Shown here: in pieces, positions 1 to 14,388 of the stretch | Position numbering within the stretch: position 1 is the stretch's first letter | Layout of the letters: every line of letters starts with the position of its first letter | Assembly: GCA_022592435.1 (NCBI GenBank) | Contig: JABYQS010000033.1 | Location: 206,921 to 270,920, forward strand | Length of the DNA stretch: 64,000 nucleotides | Direction of reading: 5' to 3' | Source of the DNA: Cerioporus squamosus | Lineage: Eukaryota; Basidiomycota; Agaricomycetes; Polyporales; Polyporaceae | Made by a program: the position numbers and the translations under genes | Notes under the pieces: generated by a model | What the model was told of the DNA's origin: nothing | The model's database searches: none | The model's input: only the letters and a program-made list of their open reading frames with translations

Positions 1-287
1 CGCTGAATCCCGCCGACACGCTGGTTCTGCACGTTTTCCCTCGTACCGATCCGGCCCTGCTCTTCGAAGTTCCGGAGGAGGTCATGCGGGAGATTGAGCA
101 CATTCGTGCCGCTTGTGGGTCGGAAGACTTGGGCCGCTGCGACACGGAGTTGTTGAACGACATCATGCAGGATGTGAGTAGATCTGCCGCCGCTATCCTT
201 GAGTGAGGATTGCTTCTGACGGATGCGCAGCTGAGGACGCGACTGGAGGACTTGAACTGGGCATTGCTCAAGGATGCGGCGTCCTAG
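1..287 (+). CDS. 3' end of an unrecognised protein-coding gene (partial)
   Basis: The window opens inside a gene. Frame 3 is open from base 3 to 173. A donor gtgagt at 174 and an acceptor gcgcag ending at 230 then join to a last exon 231-287 that ends in TAG. The visible protein part is acidic and leucine-rich (DTLVLHVFPRTDP near the start of the window, ending LEDLNWALLKDAAS) and looks helical. Without the splice the frame stops at 204-206. The spliced form is preferred because donor, acceptor, intron length (57 nt) and phase all agree. The family is not recognised; the N-terminal part lies outside the window. Confidence 0.6.
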
Positions 288-1728
288 GGCCAGGCCATCA
301 CCATCGTCGCTGACTCGCTGCGGGTTGCTTGACTAGGTTCAAGGGACGTGTAGGAGCGCCCTCGAGGCTTGCTGCATTGCCCAATCGTCTACTTACGGTC
401 GCACAATAGGCGTGTCATTGAAACCATGGAAACGGTACTCCGCACCCTCGCGCTGCGCGCACCAGTTCTCCGTGACAGGTGCATGATCCAGCAACCAATA
501 TCTGCCACGATATCCCGCTGAGAAGTTGGGTCCAAGCCATCACGGGGACGTTGCTGTGAAGCTGCCGACTGATTCAGTTTGTGCGAGCACGGCATACAAC
601 TATTGTTGCTGTCCTAGGTCTCCAAGGAAGTTCCGCCGTAGGGATGCGTTGCGCGACACGATACAGGACATTGACCAGTGGTTGTCGATTCATAACGTTA
701 ACCGAGAAGTGGGGTTTGTCCATCGGGAGGCGGTGTCTCCGAGGAAGTGGTATACACCACTGTCTCGGTGACAGAGATCTGTCATGCTGCGATAGGTGAT
801 ACTGTACGTGAACGGCTCCGTATGCTCGGTTTGGTGGACCAACAATGTACAATTGAGCACTTTCCGATAGTATGGTACATGGCTGGCAAGTGTATCACTC
901 CTGCGACCACACTTCACTCACCCGGCCAGTTGTGAAATCTTGCCATGGGCTCCCTTGACCCTACTTCCAAGCGTGGGAACACGTATCATGCTGCCGTACT
1001 TCGAAGCTGGACGGTCCTTCGCCTTTGTCTCACAGCCTCCTCCTCCCTCAAGCCACGATTTTATTGTCTCGCTGGCAGCAACACGTCTTTTGTGCTCTCC
1101 GTGGCTGGTATAGACAACATTTGCGGAATGGAGACCTGACAGTGACAGCGCTGGACAACCAATACAGTTACTTGAATGAAGTGCTGCTTTGAGATGGAGC
1201 CGGAGGTCGACATGGCGACTGGGAGTCCTGGAGCAAAGATGCCGCAATTATTATTGGAGGGGAAGCAAGGTGTGCCTTGGTGTGCCAGCCAATCCTGGAC
1301 GAACCCGACCTTCGGCTCGCCCAATCTCGCATCACTTTGTGCACATGCACGGTCGATCTGTTCTTGTGGCGAGATGGTGAGCGGTTTTGGCAGTCATCCA
1401 TAGCAACCTCATGTCAGTTTTCCGCGCAGAAGCCCGACAGAATACCCGGGAATAGATCCGAAAGGACGGCACTGGGCCAGGAGGCGGCAAGAATAGCCGA
1501 GCACGGGGCCGTTATATAGCTGCGTCCTGGCGGCGATGGGTCCTCCCCACTTGCACCTTCTCGCAACGCACCGAGGCCGGATCCTCTTCACAGCCGTAGT
1601 CTGTTGGACGCATTCCACTTGTTCTTGCTTTTTGCTCATTCCACAAGTTCAAGTTCTCTTTCCGCCGTTCTTCTCAGACGCTTCCACTCCCTTTGTGTTT
1701 GCATTCCTTCCACCGCAAGTCCGGAACT
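288..1728. other. intergenic region, no supported gene
   Basis: Only short overlapping open frames occur on both strands, with no splice-consistent model and no recognisable protein. A TATA-like motif (gttatatagc) lies at 1511-1520, about 210 bp before the next start codon, and a pyrimidine-rich stretch follows at 1620-1710. It is read as the 3' flank of the first gene plus the promoter and leader of the secreted-protein gene. Confidence 0.5.
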
Positions 1729-2792
1729 ATGTTCTTCTCGAAGAGCCTTATCGCTGCTGCCGCGCTCTGCCTGAGCATGTCTCTCGAGGCACACGCGCAT
1801 GCGGCCATTTCCCCGGCCCTTGGTGTCCAGGGTACCCCAGCCAGGAACGACGTCCAGCGCCCGTCGACGGCGAAGCCTTGCGGTAACATCAACGTTGCGC
1901 AGACCATCGATTCGTCCACCGCGGTGACGGCGGCCACGAACGGCTCGTTCGCTGCCACCATCACCAACTTCAACGCGTGCGTGTCTTATTCTGTTTTTCC
2001 TCCACGCGATGGCGCGCTAACTTGAATTGCCTGGTCCGCAGGGGTACCGACGGTTCGACGCAGGTCACCGCTCAGGTGGACGCCACGGGCACCGGCAAGT
2101 CCTTTGTCAACGCCGAGGTCCTCCAGAACGGCGTCAAGGTACGTGTTCGATCCTCACGCCGTATGCGAACACGCGGTCTCATTACTGGCATTTGCTTCGC
2201 AGAGCCCCACCACGACCGGCTCAACGCAGCTCGTCGTCCAGATGCCCGCCGGAACGACGTGCTCTGGTGGCGCCACCGGGGACAAGTGTCTCGTCACGTT
2301 CACGACCGCTGGTGGCTTCGGCAACTGCGTCGTTGTCCAGCAGGCAACTGCCGCTGGTAACAACGCGGGTGCGGGTACCGCTGCTGCGGGCACGAGTGCG
2401 TCTGGCACCGACACGACTGGGACGGACACGACCGCCGTGGCTTCTGCGGCCTCATCCACGGCGGCGGCTGCCACTTCTACCACAACCACCACGACCACCG
2501 GCAAGCACCACAAGGGCAACAAGGCCAAGCAGGCGGCGGCTGCCGCTAAGGCCCAACAGCAGGCCGCTGCCGCGAAGGGTCAACAGCAGGCGGCTGCCAA
2601 CAACACTCAGGCAGGCAAGTTCAAGGCGCTCGTCGAGTCGCTCCGCTCGAGCAAGTCTGTTGTACGTTCAGCCTCTATGAAGTCTCTCTGACGAGGTCGT
2701 GTATACTGATGGCGCGTTCATTTAAGGGCACGCGCGCTGCACGTATCGCCCGCCGTGCTGCTGAAGGCCCCGCCGTCGAGGTTCTTGCATGA
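1729..2792 (+). CDS. secreted GEgh16/Gas1-like protein
   Basis: Four exons: 1729-1976, 2042-2138, 2203-2661 and 2727-2792, with all phases closing, giving about 290 residues. The protein starts with a clear signal peptide (MFFSKSLIAAAALCLSMS) followed by HAAISPALGVQGTP, the mature N-terminus typical of fungal GEgh16/Gas1 (MAS1-like) secreted proteins, found in ascomycete appressoria and widely duplicated in basidiomycetes. Cysteines in the contexts KPCG, TTCSGG, DKCL and GNCV are likely disulphide partners. After about residue 170 comes a low-complexity tail of Thr/Ala and then Gln/Ala/Lys repeats. The biochemical function of the family is unknown. The last exon (GTRAARIARRAAEG...) is chosen because homologous proteins end in a similar basic tail; without it the frame ends at 2691. 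Confidence 0.72.
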
Positions 2793-3120
2793 GTTCAAGG
2801 GTCAGAGGTTGGAGGGCGGTCGCATGGTATCCTAGCTGTCCATGCCATAAGACTACGGTTGTGTGAGGGTCTGTGCGTTGCTGATGTCGATTGAGTCCGC
2901 AATCCATGCTCGTTGACATCTCCCTCTTCGTGCTGTGTGTGTGTTGTCTCCTGACACGGTTACTATGCGGGCTTTGGACCGCGACGTTCAGTCCGTTCCT
3001 AGCTGTGGTAACGGCAGGACCTTTCCGTACTAGTGTTACCTGAGTCGATGACTAAGCCGAATGTACCCATTTCCCGTACAAGAGGGTACTTGTACTGTAG
3101 TCGTCGACTGGTGCCCGCGT
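2793..3120. other. 3' flank, no gene seen
   Basis: T/G-rich stretch after the secreted-protein gene, with no open frame or RNA gene that can be supported. It probably holds the 3' UTR of the plus-strand gene and the end of the disrupted minus-strand gene. Confidence 0.4.
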
Positions 3121-4824
3121 TCAACCGCCGTGTCTGGTGCGATCACGCATAGATGCAGATTCGTCTATCGTACAGCGACTCCGACTTCTGGTGACACTCA
3201 TCGCTCCTCCTGTGGCGGCTGTCCTTCTCAAACACCACTTAACGGACCGCCTTCTCCTTTCCTGCATCGGGACGCCGCACGCTTTCCGAATGTTCGTCCC
3301 GACCCACTCCAGCTTTCCGAGCTGCCACTCCGGGCCGTCGGAGTACGCGAAATCATCCTGTTTGAACTTCCCGCCATCCCCCGTGCGAACCTTCATGTGG
3401 AGCCACTGTGGTCAAAACAAATAGGACTGCCTCGAGGATGGACACCTTGTCCCCCAGAGGACCGAACAGCACGTCGCGAACCTGCTTCGCTTCGGTCTTC
3501 TTCATCCCCCACTTGCGCCGCTCGGTGTTCCTGTATCCTCGCTTGCCCTTGCAGGGTACTCGCTCGAACCCGACATTGAAGAGAAGCCGCCAATCGTCGT
3601 GTCCTGCCTCCGGCTTCTTCAAGCTACGGATGTGGAAGATCTTGAGGCGTTCGTCGGCGGACGGCGCTGGGCTGTGGATACGGTAGATAATCTTCAGGTT
3701 GCAGGGTGCTGGATAGTGGAGGTAGACGTCGCTCATAGCAGGGCGCGTGGGCGAGAAGATGCGAGTGAAGACGGTCGCGTCGTTCCACTGAGACGCCCGG
3801 ACGCCGTACGACGACACGTCAGTCTCGGAAGGGGGGCTATAGACATACTAGCAAAGACGTACATAGACACCGTCAGAGCCGTCGTCACACGACTCTAGGC
3901 CTTGAGGAAGAACGCCATCGGACACCGCAGCTTGTTCTGCGGCGGTAAGTTTGGTGTGTTCGAGGACGGACCTGGTAGCGTTCTTGATCTTGTCCAGAAG
4001 AACTAGGCGGACGTCTCCATTGCGCCGAGACGCTCTCGCATCCGCACGAAGGTCCACTCGGCGTCCTGTCGTTGAGCTACGTAGGCTGCCCAGTGCGGGT
4101 CCTTGGAGAGCGATAGGAGATGGAACATGGACTGTGCCTGCGCGAGAATATCCATAGAGCTTGCCTGCGGAGACGTCGGGGAAAGCTTGAGGCGCTTCCA
4201 CTGGCGCATATAGTCGTGCTTGGAGAGGTATTCCACGATCGCGTCCTCGGGAACCAGGATCAGCCCTAAGATATCAACTTGCTCAGACGAGGTGAGGACC
4301 AACGATCATAAGGGCGTACCGATAGGACGATCTGTAGCTTTCTCGCTGTACATGAGAGTGTCCTCGGGGTTTCTGACAGATGACTTCGATGTCAGGCGCT
4401 GGAAGAGTAGGATGAGCACATAACCGGCGCACGCAGACGGCGAGAGACTCACTCAGTGCTTGCTGGGAATGAGTAGAGCATCTTCGACCTGCTCGACGAT
4501 GGTGGACTATGAGCGGCTCTGGTAAGTTGACTATATGCGCGTCGACTTGTCGTCCCGTGCACCAGGAAACATTACCATGTCTTTCCCAATCATGTAGGAG
4601 GCCTTCAAGACTTCTTCTCTGCCCCCAGCAGCTGTCCGGATTGCGGCTGTAGCATCGTCGTTGTACCCGCGAATGACGATGGCTTGCTTCTTCTGCGACG
4701 AGACCGTATCTCCTTTGGCAGCGGTTGCCCGGGGCGTACGAGCCCGTACGATCTGTTGCTGGAAGTCTTGCCGTGAGAGTCGAAACCCGAGCAGAGTCCG
4801 AGCGGGCGGGCTTGCGGAGGACAT
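3121..4824 (-). pseudogene. frame-broken hypothetical gene
   Basis: The minus strand carries a chain of coding-like blocks: 4824 to about 4560 (MSSASPPARTLLGFRLS...), about 4390-4310, 4284-4010 (VDILGLILVPEDAIVEYLS), 4015-3860 (DVRLVLLDKIKNATRSVLE), 3830-3420 (DVYLHYPAPCNLKIIYRIH) and 3400-3230. They read as one protein, but near 4012-4020 the frame shifts by one base with no room for a normal intron (MRERLGAMET then DVRLVLL in another frame). An in-frame TAG lies near 3850 between GSDGVYV and YSPPSETD. Another junction near 4450 does not close in phase. The family is not recognised. It is read as a decaying gene; sequencing error or very short introns (15-29 nt) would be the alternatives. 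Confidence 0.5.
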
Positions 4825-5296
4825 GGTGAACGATGGTCAAGTTAGCATGGGGACGCACGGGAGATCTGAGTCTAAATAGCCCCAGAGCTGGCCTTGGCCC
4901 ATGACGCGGACAATGCGTCGGAGCTGCTTGGCTATCGCAGCTAAGTCCCTGTCACTCGACCGGAGTCTCGCGACCATCGCCGTAATTCGTATTGGCCCCC
5001 GTCGCGCGTTGTCACAATCACGAGACTGTGTCACAGCCGCGACACAGTGAATCGCCCGCGAGTCGACTCGGTGACTGGAGTATGTTGCTCGTGGAGGTAC
5101 CAGGGGACAACTGCAACCCTATTGACTCATTCCCATTCCGCATCCAACCCAGAGTCAGGCCCGACTTCTACGTCAACTGGAGGTTGAAGCCTCGATTGTC
5201 TGGGGTTACCACCAACCCTCTCGTTTCCCGTACTCATCCCTTTCACTGCATCAAAACACGAGCACGTTCTCTGCGCATGTCATCATCTGAAATTAC
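4825..5296. other. spacer, no supported gene
   Basis: This lies between two minus-strand genes. It should contain the promoter of the disrupted gene and the 3' end of the next one. Nothing else is recognisable. Confidence 0.35.
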
Positions 5297-6029
5297 TCAC
5301 TTTTCGAACCAATGAGCTGAAGTACGCCCTGCTGCTATGATCGCTTTCTGGAGGACGCGAAACATATCATTCGTGCCAAAAGCATCATAGAGAGCAAATT
5401 CGCTCACGTGCAACTGCTCGTGGGCTTGTTGAGGTTGAGTCACAGTGATTTAGGCCGGGTCAGTAACTTCCTTGAAGGCGCCGTCAATCGCAAACGTGAG
5501 CCTGATTCTGTTCGATATTAAGACGCGAACTTACATGACCAAGTCCTGGACATGCTGGACATCCAATTTGGCTGCAGTGAAGATGGTCGAATCTGCAAAC
5601 ATAGCAGAGTACGCCCAATGCCCTGAGTAAGATCGCATTACCCGGTGGAGCTTTCGAGACAGCGCACTGCACCATGGCTTGAATATCCAGGATGATCGAC
5701 AGAACTGCAATCTGTGCCAGTTCTGCTACGTAAATCGTTATCTGATGAATGGAGGTCCTAAGTGTCGAGGACAGCTCACGAAGTGACAGAGACTGACACC
5801 ACAAGGAAGGAGGTATCTTGAAGAAACCTGTGCGTAGTGGACAATGCGTCTTCCAGTCGATTCCCGGGGGGGATAGATGACGCAACTGTTCGAGAACGGC
5901 GTAAATGAGATCCCACATGGTTTCGACATTATGTTGCCCAACTTGCGATACAGTGGCATTCATGGCAGCAGTCGAACTGGAGCCCTGTCCGTGACCATGC
6001 TCCCGATGCACCGGCTGTCGACCATTCAT
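5297..6029 (-). CDS. hypothetical protein, multi-exon
   Basis: A coding chain runs down the minus strand. The first part (about 6029 or 5963 to 5640) contains ETMWDLIYAVLEQLRHLSPP and AELAQIAVLSIILDIQAM, a hydrophobic helical region. A short exon follows at about 5602-5540 (STIFTAAKLDVQHVQDLV) with a gtaagt donor. Next is an exon at about 5508-5474 (LTFAIDGAFKE). The last exon, about 5430-5297, ends ALYDAFGTNDMFRVLQKAI...HWFEK and TGA at 5297-5299. The gene runs in the same direction as the small mitochondrial gene upstream, whose stop is 78 bp before the furthest possible start. No family is recognised. Start and exact junctions of the first exons are uncertain. Confidence 0.5.
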
Positions 6030-6106
6030 GTGAAGTACATATTATACCTGGAATAGCTAGTAACAACTTACAGTACACAGAGGATAAGACGTGAGGTACA
6101 TAGTTG

Positions 6107-6576
6107 TCATATGTAACGGAAGATGTTGGCTTTCTGTGACGTAGTCAACACACGGGTTTACTCCTGCTGGAACCGAATTCTTAGGTACGTACCACATTCC
6201 GACGATAACCGCCCTCGACCTGTCCACCTTCAAACTCCGTGTTGGCTAGCGAGCCCTGCCGCTCCTTCCAGGCATTCATCATTGCAGCGTCTTTCTCCGC
6301 CACCGACATCTTCTCCTTGGCCTTGTCGTTTGGGCGTGACCGTTTGTCCGAAACTTCCTCGAGCTCCTTCGGACTGGGATCATGTTCGGTGGCGGCCTAT
6401 GCATGTCTTGCTCAATAGAGGGTATAAGAAGCCGCATTGAGCGAGGCCCTCACCTGCTTCTCACTCTCCCTCGTCGCAGCGGTCGCGAAAGTCCGAACAT
6501 AGGGATGTGTCGCTGTAATGCTCCGGCTGCCCACTAGCTTCCCAGCTGACCGAAGAGTGTTGTTCGACAAGGACAT
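6107..6576 (-). CDS. small mitochondrial-type protein
   Basis: Three exons (6576-6454, 6396-6193, 6133-6107) encode 117 residues, all in phase, with introns of 57 and 59 nt. Residues 1-36 are Ser/Arg/Thr-rich without acidic residues (MSLSNNTLRSAGKLVGSRSI), a likely mitochondrial presequence. The rest is highly charged (PKELEEVSDKRSRPNDKAK) and ends RRNVKANIFRYI. Short fungal proteins with the same layout (presequence, DKR-S-P-D, A-W-x-x-R, ending N-x-F-R-Y-I) are widespread but, as far as can be recalled, uncharacterised. A longer in-frame start at 6792 was not used: its first 72 residues are Gly/Ser-rich and would hide the presequence. Confidence 0.7.
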
Positions 6577-6885
6577 AGTTCTAGAGGGAAGCAGGAGGTT
6601 GATTGAACAGATGTCGCCAGGTATCTGAGTAAGTAGAGACGGTGCAGCAAGACGTGGTTCCGAGGAAGGGCAGTGGGCGCGCGGCTCCACTGGGCAGCCA
6701 CTGGCCATGACGGAACGAAAGGAACCCGGACCGATGTATCCGGAGTCTCCGGACCCACTGCCACTGGTCACTACTAGTACTGTCAGTTCCATAGAACCGC
6801 ATTGGATGTGTCTGCAGTGCTAGCTACTTGTTAACCACCTGCGCTTGCCGACTTCTGGTGACCCCTGAGGCTTGAGACCGTTACA
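6577..6885. promoter_or_regulatory. divergent promoter region of the small mitochondrial gene and ATG17
   Basis: The two start codons, at 6576 on the minus strand and 6886 on the plus strand, face away from each other with 309 bp between them. No clear TATA box is seen on either side, as is usual for fungal housekeeping genes. Shared control is an inference from the layout only. Confidence 0.4.
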
Positions 6886-8794
6886 ATGCTGGAACTACCG
6901 TCTGCTCACCCTGAGCATGAGCAACCGCATATCGTCGAGCTCGTACTCCAAGCCAAGAAGGCATTGCAGCAAGGCCAAGAACTATGCTTGCATGCCAGCT
7001 CGGTTTCTGCTGCATCGGCCCAGACAGCGGTGGACGTACTGGCATTGGATGCTCAGGTCAGGTGGATGTCCGAAGCGGTGCTTGACCAGCTCAAGGTGCG
7101 TCCATGGCACGTCCTCAGACCGCCGAGGCCCCATCCTGATCGACCACCGACCACTCCAGCTTGCTGCCCAAGTGGCGAAGAGCATAGAGCAGAAGCGCTC
7201 TGAGCTCGACAGACAGGTTGAGGTACGCGTTGTCAATGTGTCGCCCACTCAACATGTCGCCGTGACGCTGCGCTTGCTTCCAGGAATGGGACAACATCCG
7301 CAACCAACGCACCGACGCGCTCGACGCTGTGCTCGAGTCCCTGGGCACGCAGACTGTCCCGCCAGACTTCCACACCGTCTCCGCGGACTCTTCGCCTTTT
7401 GGCAGCCAGAATAACTCCGATGATGAGCAGGAAGAGTACCATCCCCACGACGACACCACCCCGTTTGGTCCTCCCCAGCCAAGCACGAGCCCGCGCATGA
7501 GCCCCACCGACACCATTCGCAACCGGTCGCCAGTGCTGAGGCGACAACAGCGCAGGGACCGGAGGAGGGCAGATCGGAGTCGGTGGAAGACGTTGCGGGA
7601 CTTCGTGAATGAGCGTGCGATTGAGGATTTGCTGGACACGATCGAGAAGGAACGGTTAGAGCTCGATGTGCGTTCTTCCCTCTACTGTGCTTCACTCTCC
7701 GGTGAACTGTCGCATCAGGACATTCTCGCAACTACATCGGACTACCCTGAGTCGCTGTCGAAGACGATCGGGGCTATCAGGGAGATGGTCCCCGTCGAGG
7801 TCCCGTTGCCCTCATTTAGCGAGATTTTCTCCTTGCAGGAGGCGACGTCGACGAAGATGGCGGAGGAGCTTGAGTCGCTTGCTCACCACTACCACAACAT
7901 GTCGAATGCTCTACACGACTTTGAAGCGGGAGAGGAGTTTGGGGAGGAAGATATGCAAGGTCAACTGCAGCTCCGTCGTTCACCGCGTCATGCTTACATG
8001 GCATGCAGGCATGACCCAGGACGCGGAGGCGCTCCCCGTCATCATCTCCGAGCTAGAGAGTAGCATGCAATCCATTGAAGGATTCCAGTCAGTCTTCTCA
8101 TATGTGTAGCTAGCGTCACATGTGCTCACATTGCCGGTTCTAGTGAACAACTGCTGGCCGCGAAGACCGCAGCGCAGGAACATCTTCAAGTGCACAGGCG
8201 GACGCTCACCGACCTTGACGAGCTCGGCGATATCATGTCAGAGATGCTCGAACGACAGCAGAATGTCGAGGTACGGCTCTCAACTCTTCTGTGTGTTCTC
8301 ATTCGTTCTCATCGATTGCGCAATATGCAGAACGAGAGCATAGACCATCTTTCCTACCTCCACGCGCAACTTCGGCCGCTCGAGGAGCTGCACCACAAGT
8401 ATACCTCGTACCAATACGCGTACAGCAAGCTCATCTTGGAGCTGGCGCGGCGCAAACAGTACCGGGAAGCAGCACAGCGGATTGTGGCGACTATGACCGC
8501 GCAGCTTGATGCCATGACTGAAGGTTAGTCCTCACTCATTTCGAGATTGGCTCGGCGGCTGATACCTAGGGCTCGCAGAGGAACGACTACTCCGGGCTGA
8601 GTTTCAGGCTGAGCACGGACAGTATATCCCAGAAGACTTCTGTCTCTACGTCGAAAATCCGCCAAACCGCTGGACAGTATCGACGTGGAACAACGAACCG
8701 CTGGAGACGCTCCCCGTCATCGAGAATGATCTGATTGAAGAGGTGAGCGCATGTCTGCTCCTCTATAGCGTCGCAGATCTTAGACTTCGCCTAG
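6886..8794 (+). CDS. ATG17: autophagy scaffold protein Atg17
   Basis: Nine exons: 6886-7095, 7160-7222, 7284-7667, 7719-7959, 8009-8087, 8144-8270, 8331-8523, 8579-8742 and 8777-8794, phases closing, about 488 residues. The protein is almost wholly helical/coiled coil with the Atg17 pattern: ALDAQVRWMSEAVLDQLK near residue 55, KSIEQKRSEL, the DALDAVLESLG region, WKTLRDFVNERAIEDLLDTI near residue 200, DYPESLSKTI, EMLERQQNVE, and LEELHHKYTSYQYAYSKLI near residue 390. Atg17 is the crescent-shaped scaffold of the Atg1 kinase complex that organises the phagophore assembly site. The final exon encodes only ILDFA and is the least certain. Confidence 0.9.
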
Positions 8795-8941
8795 GCAAAG
8801 CAGCGGACAATGGGGGTGGAGGCAGCTATCAGCACGAGCCAAAGCCTGTGATTCCGTACTACGCATTCGTCTTGTTGTACTCCTGAGACATGAATCTGGA
8901 CGTCGTGTGATGGAAAGAAAAAGGCCAATCACTACTCGCCA

Positions 8942-9029
8942 TGAGTCGGCCCAGGTTCGAACTGAGGACCTTCTGTGCACGTCACACGACATGTTAGACA
9001 GATGCGATAACCGACTACGCCACCGACCC
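8942..9029 (-). tRNA. tRNA-Val (anticodon AAC) with a 14-nt intron
   Basis: Read on the minus strand from 9029 to 8942, the cloverleaf closes. The acceptor stem is GGGTCGG with CCGACTC and discriminator A. The D stem is GCG/CGC, the anticodon stem TCTGT/ACAGA with loop CTAACA-C, and the T stem CTCAG/CTGGG around TTCGAAC. A 14-nt insertion (TGTCGTGTGACGTG) sits directly after position 37, the canonical place for nuclear tRNA introns. The mature tRNA is 74 nt without CCA. It lies between ATG17 and ARP3, antisense to both. Confidence 0.9.
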
Positions 9030-9136
9030 GTGGTTGATCGTTTTCTCAGGCTGGTCAGGGAGCGCCTGGCCAGGCTCGCGTCTACTAGGATGCGCGTGCG
9101 GGAGTGGTAGTACGCCCTGGCCTGTACCGAACGACG

Positions 9137-10893
9137 ATGTCCCTCCTCGCGCCGATTATCTGCGACAATGGTACCGGTTTCTCCAAAGTTGGGTGCGTGC
9201 GCGACTGGCATGAGGACTCATTATCGTATCTGACCCACCCGAAGGTATGCTGGGAACTCGGATCCATCCTTGTAGGTCCATCCCACTCGTGTTGCGCCGT
9301 CGGGTTGCTCATCCTACCCCAGTGTCTTCCCCACCGCGATAGCGACCCGTGGACCCGCCGCACAACCCAGTCGCACAGGCCCTGCCCTGCCCTCCAAACC
9401 TGGTCATCTCGCGTCCAAGCGCGGCGTCGAGGACCTCGACTTCTTCATCGGCGACGAGGCCCTGGCCAATGCTCAGACTCCCGGCTATGGAGTCAACTAC
9501 CCCATCCGCCACGGTCAGATCGAGAACTGGGACTACATGGAGCGGTACTGGGAGCAGACGATCTTCAAGTACCTGCGTGCGGAGCCTGAGGACCACTACT
9601 TTCTCCTCGTGCGTACCCCGCCTCTGCCTGCAGCGCAGCACGCGTGCAGCGTCTGATCTACCCCGATTCCATGTGCTGTGCAGACCGAGCCCCCTTTGAA
9701 CCCCCCTGAGAACCGCGAGCAGACCGCGGAGATCTTCTTTGAGTCGTTCAACATCAAGGGTCTGTACATTGCCGTGCAGGCCGTTCTCGCCCTCGCCGCA
9801 TCCTGGTCGTCGAACCGCGTCACTGACCGCACGCTCACGGGTACTGTCATTGACTCTGGAGATGGTGTGACGCACGTAATCCCCTGCGCGGAGGGATACG
9901 TCATTGGCAGTGCCATCAAGCACATCCCCATCGCAGGTCGCGACATCACCCAGTTCGTGCTGAACCTCATGCGTGAGCGTGGGGAGATGGCGAACGTCCC
10001 TCCCGAAGACCACCTCAAGGTTGCGGGCAAGGTCAAGGAGCAGTACAGCTACGTCTGCCAGGACATCGTCAAGGAGTTCAGGAAGTACGACCAGGAGCCG
10101 TACAAGTACTTCGCGCGTTACGAGGGAGAGCACACCGTGACGGGACGGGTACGTACAGAAGGATGCTCCGCCCCGCATCCATGTTGACCGACGCACCCGC
10201 ACAGAAATATGCGATTGACGTCGGCTACGAGCGATTCCTTGCTCCCGAAATCTTCTTCAACCCCGAGATCTACTCGTCCGACTTCTTGACACCGCTCCCG
10301 GAGATCGTCGACGGTGTCATTCAGCAGTCACCTATTGACGTTCGTCGAGGTCTGTACAAGGTCTGTACACCTTTTAAACACAATCCCCACTGTATGCCGA
10401 CAAGTCTCACCTGCTTGCTAGAACATCGTGCTTTCCGGTGGCTCCACGATGTTCCAGCACTTTGGGAACCGTCTCAAGCGCGACCTGAAGCAGATTGTGG
10501 ACCGCCGGCTGGACGCCAGCATGGCGGCAAGCGGCAGCCAGATGCGGGTGAGTATCATGATCCTCTTCATTGGAAGGTCGCGGCCTTATCCTGCATACAG
10601 TCGTCTGGCGTCGAAGTCGACGTCATCTCGCACAAGCGTCAACGGTCTGTATCTCCCATTCCCACTTTACGCGTGCACAAGCTCACCTTCCATCTCAGCT
10701 ATGCCGTATGGTTCGGTGGTTCGCTCATGGCGTCTTTGGTGAGTGGTATGCTTGTGCTGCACGAGGGGCCTATCTCATGCAGGATGCTCCATGTCAGCCC
10801 GAGTTCTACTCGTTCTGCCACACGAAGGCACAGTACGACGAGATTGGCCCCAGCATCTGCAGACGCTACCAGATCTTCGGCAGCGCGACCTAG
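9137..10893 (+). CDS. ARP3: actin-related protein 3 (Arp2/3 complex)
   Basis: Nine exons: 9137-9192, 9245-9271, 9323-9608, 9684-10148, 10205-10360, 10422-10547, 10601-10644, 10699-10738 and 10798-10893, all in phase, 431 residues (Arp3 is usually 420-430). Diagnostic stretches are [14 protein letters not shown] at the N-terminus, [79 protein letters not shown] and [14 protein letters not shown] near the end. Arp3 is one of the two actin-like subunits that nucleate branched actin filaments for endocytic patches. The 27-nt second exon and 40-44-nt late exons are small but required by the protein. It converges with the SelO gene, whose stop lies 236 bp downstream. Confidence 0.95.
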
Positions 10894-11128
10894 GCATAGA
10901 CAGGACAAGGATGGATGTACTGTACGTACGCATGATTCGGAACGAAATTCAATGTACTCTACTGCTTGGACGTCGCTCGCAGCACGCCAGCAAGTGTGCT
11001 GCGCACCTGTACTGTCTTCTCGGACGAACCTTGGCATGGGATTCATACAACGGGCTGGTTGACACTCCACCTGTCCAGGAATACAGGGAGCACGTAATGC
11101 TACAGTACTATACATATACTTCGCCTGC

Positions 11129-13935
<2,807 letters not shown>

Positions 13936-14388
13936 GCGTGCGGTGGTTATGAGGAAAAGAGGGAGAGCTTACGGACGTTCAGTCAGCGACTGCTGTTCTC
14001 ACCGTCCAAGGTCACGGAGGCTCCGTCATCAGCGTGGTGGATGCGGTAATCTTGTCCCGTGGGCCCCAGAGTGCGCGCGGAGTTGGCCTCCTAGGTTGCC
14101 GTTGAACGTTTGAACGTTGAACAAGCAAAACAAGCAAGTGCTACAGTAAGCTTGAGCCATGCATATGTGAGTGCGTTGGTTGTGCAAAGCAGAGGTACGC
14201 GTATAGGCGCTGCATACTGTCGGCCGCCGACTCGGTGCGCGAGATTAAACTGGCTGTGGTGAGACAACATCCATTAGACCAGGCATCAAGAAACAACATG
14301 TACTAGTACTGGTAGTGGTGGTGGTACAAAGTCAAGTGGTATATACGGTCATCAACACTGAACAGTCCTTCCGCGAGGGTAGAAGCTA
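13936..14388. other. intergenic region between the SelO and acyl-CoA dehydrogenase genes
   Basis: Both flanking genes are on the minus strand, so this is the SelO promoter and the dehydrogenase 3' flank. A small imperfect repeat (gttgaacgtttgaacgttga) is seen near 14099-14118. No gene is supported. Confidence 0.4.

Noticed and set aside
2154..2528. Val/Ala-rich minus-strand frame
   Set aside because: Antisense to the Thr/Ala repeat tail of the secreted protein.
9309..10202. 297-codon open frame on the minus strand
   Set aside because: It is exactly antisense to ARP3 exons 3-4, whose codon use (few TTA/CTA/TCA) leaves the opposite strand open. No recognisable protein features.
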